From the NCBI GenBank assembly GCA_002305235.1, contig DBQL01000199.1:1700-11945 (forward strand): a stretch of 10,246 nt of DNA, given 5' to 3'. The translations under genes were made by a program, and so were the position numbers. This stretch comes from Prevotella sp. UBA1395 (GTDB lineage: Bacteria > Bacteroidota > Bacteroidia > Bacteroidales > Bacteroidaceae). Below, in pieces: positions 7,794 to 10,246 of the stretch. The notes beneath the pieces are model-generated. The model saw only the letters and a program-made list of their open reading frames with translations, searched no databases and was not told where the DNA came from. How positions within the stretch are numbered: position 1 is the stretch's first letter; each line of letters opens with the position of its first letter.

Positions 7794-8447
7794 ATGAAAG
7801 ATTCTATAATCATCGTCAGTGGAGGCATGGACTCCATCACCATGCTTTACGAATATCAAGACCGCATAGCCTTAGGCGTATCGTTCGACTATGGCAGCAA
7901 CCACAATTCCCGTGAGATTCCGTTTGCGCAATTGCACTGCAAACGATTGAATATCCCACACATCACTATTCCGTTAGACTTCATGCCACGTTATTTCAAG
8001 TCGAGTTTGCTTGAGGGAGCCGATGCCATTCCCGAAGGAAATTACGACGATTCGAACATGCAATCCACCGTGGTGCCGTTTCGTAACGGCATCATGCTGA
8101 GCATCGCGGCGGGTATTGCCGAGAGCCACGGGCTGCAGTTTATCATGATGGCCAACCACTCCGGCGACCATACCATCTACCCGGATTGCCGTCCCGGGTT
8201 TGTGAAAGCCATGTCTGAGGCCACCCGCACCGGCACATACCCGGGCATCGAGATACTCGCTCCCTATACCGGGATCACCAAAAGCGACATTGCCCGGCAC
8301 GGCAAGGCACTCGGGATAGACTATACCGAGACATGGAGCTGCTACAAGGGCGGTGAGAAACATTGCGGCAAATGCGGCACTTGCCGTGAGCGTCGGCAAG
8401 CGTTGGAAGAGGCCGGGCTGCCGGATATGACCGAGTATGCAGATTGA
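7794..8447 (+). CDS. queC: 7-cyano-7-deazaguanine (preQ0) synthase QueC
   Basis: 217 residues, the usual QueC length. QueC converts 7-carboxy-7-deazaguanine to preQ0 using ATP and ammonia, a step towards queuosine in tRNA. The ATP pyrophosphatase P-loop is SGGMDS (9-14; most family members have SGGxDST). The conserved VPFRNGIML segment is at 94-102. The C-terminal zinc site has Cys183, Cys191, Cys194 and Cys197 (spacing C-x7-C-x2-C-x2-C). The ATG at 7794 gives the standard short N-terminus. It lies 21 bases after radA with no terminator between, so it is probably co-transcribed. There is no room for a preQ1 riboswitch before it. No other preQ0 pathway gene (queD, queE, folE, queF) is in the window. 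Confidence 0.95.
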   Translation: MKDSIIIVSGGMDSITMLYEYQDRIALGVSFDYGSNHNSREIPFAQLHCKRLNIPHITIPLDFMPRYFKSSLLEGADAIPEGNYDDSNMQSTVVPFRNGIMLSIAAGIAESHGLQFIMMANHSGDHTIYPDCRPGFVKAMSEATRTGTYPGIEILAPYTGITKSDIARHGKALGIDYTETWSCYKGGEKHCGKCGTCRERRQALEEAGLPDMTEYAD

Positions 8448-8449
8448 TT

Positions 8450-8471
8450 TTTGCCATATCGATATGACAAA
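8450..8471. promoter_or_regulatory. 22-base near-perfect palindrome just after queC
   Basis: A perfect 12-base core, CATATCGATATG (8455-8466), is extended to TTTG (8450-8453) and CAAA (8468-8471), with one mismatch per arm (C8454 versus A8467). There is no loop and no T-tract, so it looks more like a DNA operator than a terminator. It begins three bases after the queC stop and about 70 bases before the pgk -7 element. A similar half-site, TTTGTCATA, lies at 7773-7781 before queC. Confidence 0.4.
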
Positions 8472-8517
8472 CCATCAGCAATCGCGTGAAAAAACTAAAA
8501 AACTATCATATCGCCCG

Positions 8518-8546
8518 TTTGTTCTCCAATAAAATTCGTAACTTTG
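8518..8546 (+). promoter_or_regulatory. Promoter of pgk
   Basis: TAACTTTG (8539-8546), followed by CA, is a perfect Bacteroidetes -7 element. A TTTG at 8518-8521 serves as the -33 element with a 17-base spacer, a little shorter than usual. The transcript would start near 8552, giving a leader of about 40 bases that is A/T-rich right before the ATG at 8591, typical of highly expressed genes in this phylum. The in-frame ATG at 8561 falls only ~10 bases after the transcript start. Confidence 0.8.
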
Positions 8547-8590
8547 CATAGCAACACAGATTGATTTTTAACATTAAAATAAGCAAGAAA

Positions 8591-9841
8591 ATGACAATCG
8601 AAGAATTCAACTTTGCCGGTAAGAAGGCAATTGTTCGTGTAGATTTCAATGTGCCATTGGATGAGAATGGCAAGGTGACCGACGAAACTCGCATCCGTGG
8701 TGCCCTTCCCACTTTGAAGAAGATTTTGGCCGATGGCGGTTCAGTCATCATGATGAGCCACATGGGTAAGCCCAAAGGCAAGGTGAACGAGAAGCTGAGC
8801 TTGGGCCAGATTGTCGGCAATGTATCCAATCTTCTCGGTGTCGATGTGAAGTTTGCCAAAGACTGTGGCAATGCCGACGCAGAGGCCGCAGCATTGCAGC
8901 CCGGCGAGGCCCTGCTGTTGGAGAACCTCCGTTTCTATCCTGAGGAGGAAGGAAAGCCCGTAGGCGTGGAAAAAGGCACACCCGAATTCGACGAGGCTAA
9001 GAAGGCCATGAAGGAGTCGCAGGTAAACTTTGCCAAGAAGTTGGCTTCTTATGCCGATGTCTATGTGAACGACGCGTTTGGCACCGCTCACCGCAGACAT
9101 GCCTCAACAGCGGTTATCGCCGACTACTTCGATGCCGATTCCAAGATGCTGGGCTTCCTCATGGAGAAAGAGGTTACAGCCATCGACAGCGTGTTGAAGA
9201 ACGCGCAGCATCCCTTCACCGCCATCATCGGTGGCTCAAAGGTAAGCTCTAAGCTCGGCGTTATTCAGAATTTGCTCGACAAGGTAGACAACCTGATCAT
9301 CGGTGGCGGTATGGGTTATACCTTCATCAAGGCTCAGGGCGGCAAGATTGGTAACTCTCTGCACGAGGACGACCTGATGCCCGAGGCTCTCAATGTGATC
9401 GCTGCAGCCAAGGAGAAAGGTGTCAACCTGTCTCTGTCGGTAGCCACTCTCTGTGGCAAGGAGTTCTCCAACGACACCGAGCGCAAGGTATTCCCCATCA
9501 ATGATATCCCCGATGAGTGGGAAGGCATGGACGCCAGCGAGGCAAGTTTGGCCGAGTGGAAGAAGATTATCCTCTCTTCCAAGACCATCCTTTGGAACGG
9601 TCCGGTGGGTGTTTTCGAGTTTGAGAACTTCGCTCACGGCACCGGCGAGATTGCCAAATATGTGGCTGAGGCTACCCAGATCAACGGTGCTTTCTCGCTT
9701 GTAGGCGGTGGTGACTCCGTGGCCGCTGTCAATAAGTTTGGCTTGGCCGACAAGGTTTCATACGTTTCCACAGGTGGTGGTGCCATGCTCGAGGCCATCG
9801 AGGGCAAGGTTCTCCCCGGTGTGGCAGCCATCAAGGGCTGA
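8591..9841 (+). CDS. pgk: Phosphoglycerate kinase
   Basis: 416 residues, typical PGK length. It transfers phosphate between 1,3-bisphosphoglycerate and ADP in glycolysis. Signatures in order: [10 protein letters not shown] (15-24), with the substrate-binding Asp and Asn; Arg36; SHMGKPKG (56-63); ENLRF (111-115); the HRRH region (167-170), with the conserved basic residues; GGSKVSSK (214-221) near the nucleotide site; WNGPVGVFE (335-343); and the nucleotide-phosphate loop GGGDS (372-376), followed by STGGGAML (393-400). The ATG at 8591 is preferred over the one at 8561 because [20 protein letters not shown] matches the family start and the extra ten residues look like leader. It is monocistronic by appearance: its own promoter at 8518-8546 and a terminator at 9897-9933. 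Confidence 0.97.
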   Translation: MTIEEFNFAGKKAIVRVDFNVPLDENGKVTDETRIRGALPTLKKILADGGSVIMMSHMGKPKGKVNEKLSLGQIVGNVSNLLGVDVKFAKDCGNADAEAAALQPGEALLLENLRFYPEEEGKPVGVEKGTPEFDEAKKAMKESQVNFAKKLASYADVYVNDAFGTAHRRHASTAVIADYFDADSKMLGFLMEKEVTAIDSVLKNAQHPFTAIIGGSKVSSKLGVIQNLLDKVDNLIIGGGMGYTFIKAQGGKIGNSLHEDDLMPEALNVIAAAKEKGVNLSLSVATLCGKEFSNDTERKVFPINDIPDEWEGMDASEASLAEWKKIILSSKTILWNGPVGVFEFENFAHGTGEIAKYVAEATQINGAFSLVGGGDSVAAVNKFGLADKVSYVSTGGGAMLEAIEGKVLPGVAAIKG

Positions 9842-9859
9842 TCTCCTACCCGATTCATC

Positions 9860-9885
9860 GGCACATTCACCATTGGTGAGGTGCC
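9860..9885 (+). other. Small hairpin between pgk and its terminator
   Basis: GGCAC (9860-9864) pairs with GTGCC (9881-9885), and inside it TCACC (9867-9871) pairs with GGTGA (9875-9879) around an ATT loop. No T-tract follows. It may protect the 3' end of the pgk mRNA from exonucleases, but that is a guess. Confidence 0.4.
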
Positions 9886-9896
9886 AATAGCATAGT

Positions 9897-9933
9897 GGCG
9901 TCTTTCCCATTGCGGGAAAGGCGCTTTTGCTTT
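9897..9933 (+). terminator. Intrinsic terminator of pgk
   Basis: CTTTCCC (9902-9908) pairs with GGGAAAG (9914-9920) around the loop ATTGC. The stem is extended outward by T-G, G-C, C-G and G-C pairs (9898-9901 with 9921-9924). TTTT then TTT follow (9925-9928, 9931-9933). Fifty-six bases after the pgk stop, this is a good rho-independent terminator, though its T-tract is interrupted by GC. Confidence 0.85.
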
Positions 9934-10246
9934 AACCGGTGTTTCGCCTGATGTCGTCGTCGACCAACGTTGGTGCCTAAGGTCGGCCACACGAAACTGA
10001 CACCCCGGCAGCACGCCGAACCGTGTGACCATAAATCATATATATTTTTTGACAAATGCCTCTGCATAATTCGCGCGAAATTGACTGACGGCACAATTGT
10101 TCGCAAATGCGCCCAAAATGACGTGTTTTTTTAATCTTTTGATAATCAGTGTTTTGCGAAAAATAACAATGGTTTTTGCCGCCCTGATGCCCTTATTTTT
10201 ACGCGAAAACCATCTTTTCGCATGCCCAAAAGACCCTTTTCATGAC
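9934..10246. other. Non-coding region downstream of pgk, to the window end
   Basis: No frame here gives a believable protein. Bases 9934-10030 are fairly GC-rich and contain a perfect 12-base palindrome ACCAACGTTGGT (9963-9974) and nested inverted repeats. Bases 10031-10246 are AT-rich, with a perfect palindrome TTCGCGCGAA (10070-10079), a T-run at about 10125-10132, and long competing hairpins at 10152-10222. No TAnnTTTG element is visible on either strand. The next gene presumably begins beyond the window. Confidence 0.6.
10152..10222. repeat. Imperfect inverted repeats forming mutually exclusive hairpins
   Basis: One fold pairs 10152-10166 with 10193-10208: fifteen pairs, with one G-T pair and one bulged A. 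A second fold pairs GCGAAAA (10156-10162) with TTTTCGC (10215-10221) and, inside it, ATGGTTTTTGC (10169-10179) with GCGAAAACCAT (10203-10213). A third, smaller fold pairs GCGAAAA (10203-10209) with TTTTCGC (10215-10221) across CCATC. These use the same bases and exclude one another. It could be a regulatory leader of the next gene or a small interspersed repeat. Confidence 0.5.

Noticed and set aside
7242-7859. 205-residue open frame on the minus strand, antisense to radA and the queC start
   Set aside because: It overlaps the conserved Lon-like domain of radA, shows no domain of its own, and has no promoter.
10049-10070. Sigma-70-like promoter TTGACA...CATAAT
   Set aside because: The spacer is only 10 bases, and this phylum uses a different consensus.
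9867-10106. 79-residue open frame on the minus strand after pgk
   Set aside because: It runs through the pgk terminator and nested inverted repeats and has no domain.
10132-10141. TAATCTTTTG as a Bacteroidetes -7 element
   Set aside because: It has three to four bases between TA and the T-run instead of two, and no TTTG at the right distance upstream.

Overview
The window looks like a chromosomal segment of a Bacteroidales bacterium, most likely Prevotellaceae (Prevotella sensu lato). The reasons are promoters of the Bacteroidetes type (TTTG / TAnnTTTG) before radA and pgk, little reliance on Shine-Dalgarno sequences, a secreted multidomain protein with a typical Bacteroidales C-terminal tail, and the style of the radA, queC and pgk proteins. 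This placement is inference from motifs, not from a database search.

Layout. (1) 1-2058, plus strand: the C-terminal part of a large secreted protein. It has the end of an FN3-like domain, a zincin-like HExxH domain, a probable ricin-type beta-trefoil, a jelly-roll-like domain and a C-terminal sorting-like tail. It ends at a strong intrinsic terminator (2108-2145). (2) 2059-2451: a 393-base gap with the terminator and weak inverted repeats. (3) 2452-3093, plus: a HAD-family phosphatase like phosphoglycolate phosphatase. (4) 3114-6273, minus: a two-gene unit with a lipoprotein resembling an ABC solute-binding protein (6273-5356) followed by a 736-residue TPR protein of unknown function (5324-3114). 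(5) 6274-6362: a compact divergent promoter region. (6) 6363-8447, plus: radA and queC, 21 bases apart. (7) 8448-8590: an intergenic stretch with a 22-base near-palindrome and a clear pgk promoter. (8) 8591-9841, plus: pgk, followed by an intrinsic terminator at 9897-9933. (9) 9934-10246: non-coding, with a GC-rich foldable stretch and an AT-rich stretch holding long, mutually exclusive hairpins.

Most genes are housekeeping: PGK in glycolysis, RadA in recombination and branch migration, QueC in preQ0 and queuosine synthesis, and a Gph-like phosphatase that probably clears a small phosphorylated metabolite. The less ordinary parts are the secreted zincin/lectin protein, the lipoprotein-TPR pair with no ABC permease or ATPase in view, palindromic motifs flanking queC, and the alternative-fold region at the 3' end. 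I see no mobile element, CRISPR array, tRNA or rRNA. Nothing here amounts to a demonstrated new system; the lipoprotein-TPR pair and the 10152-10222 structure are the best leads.
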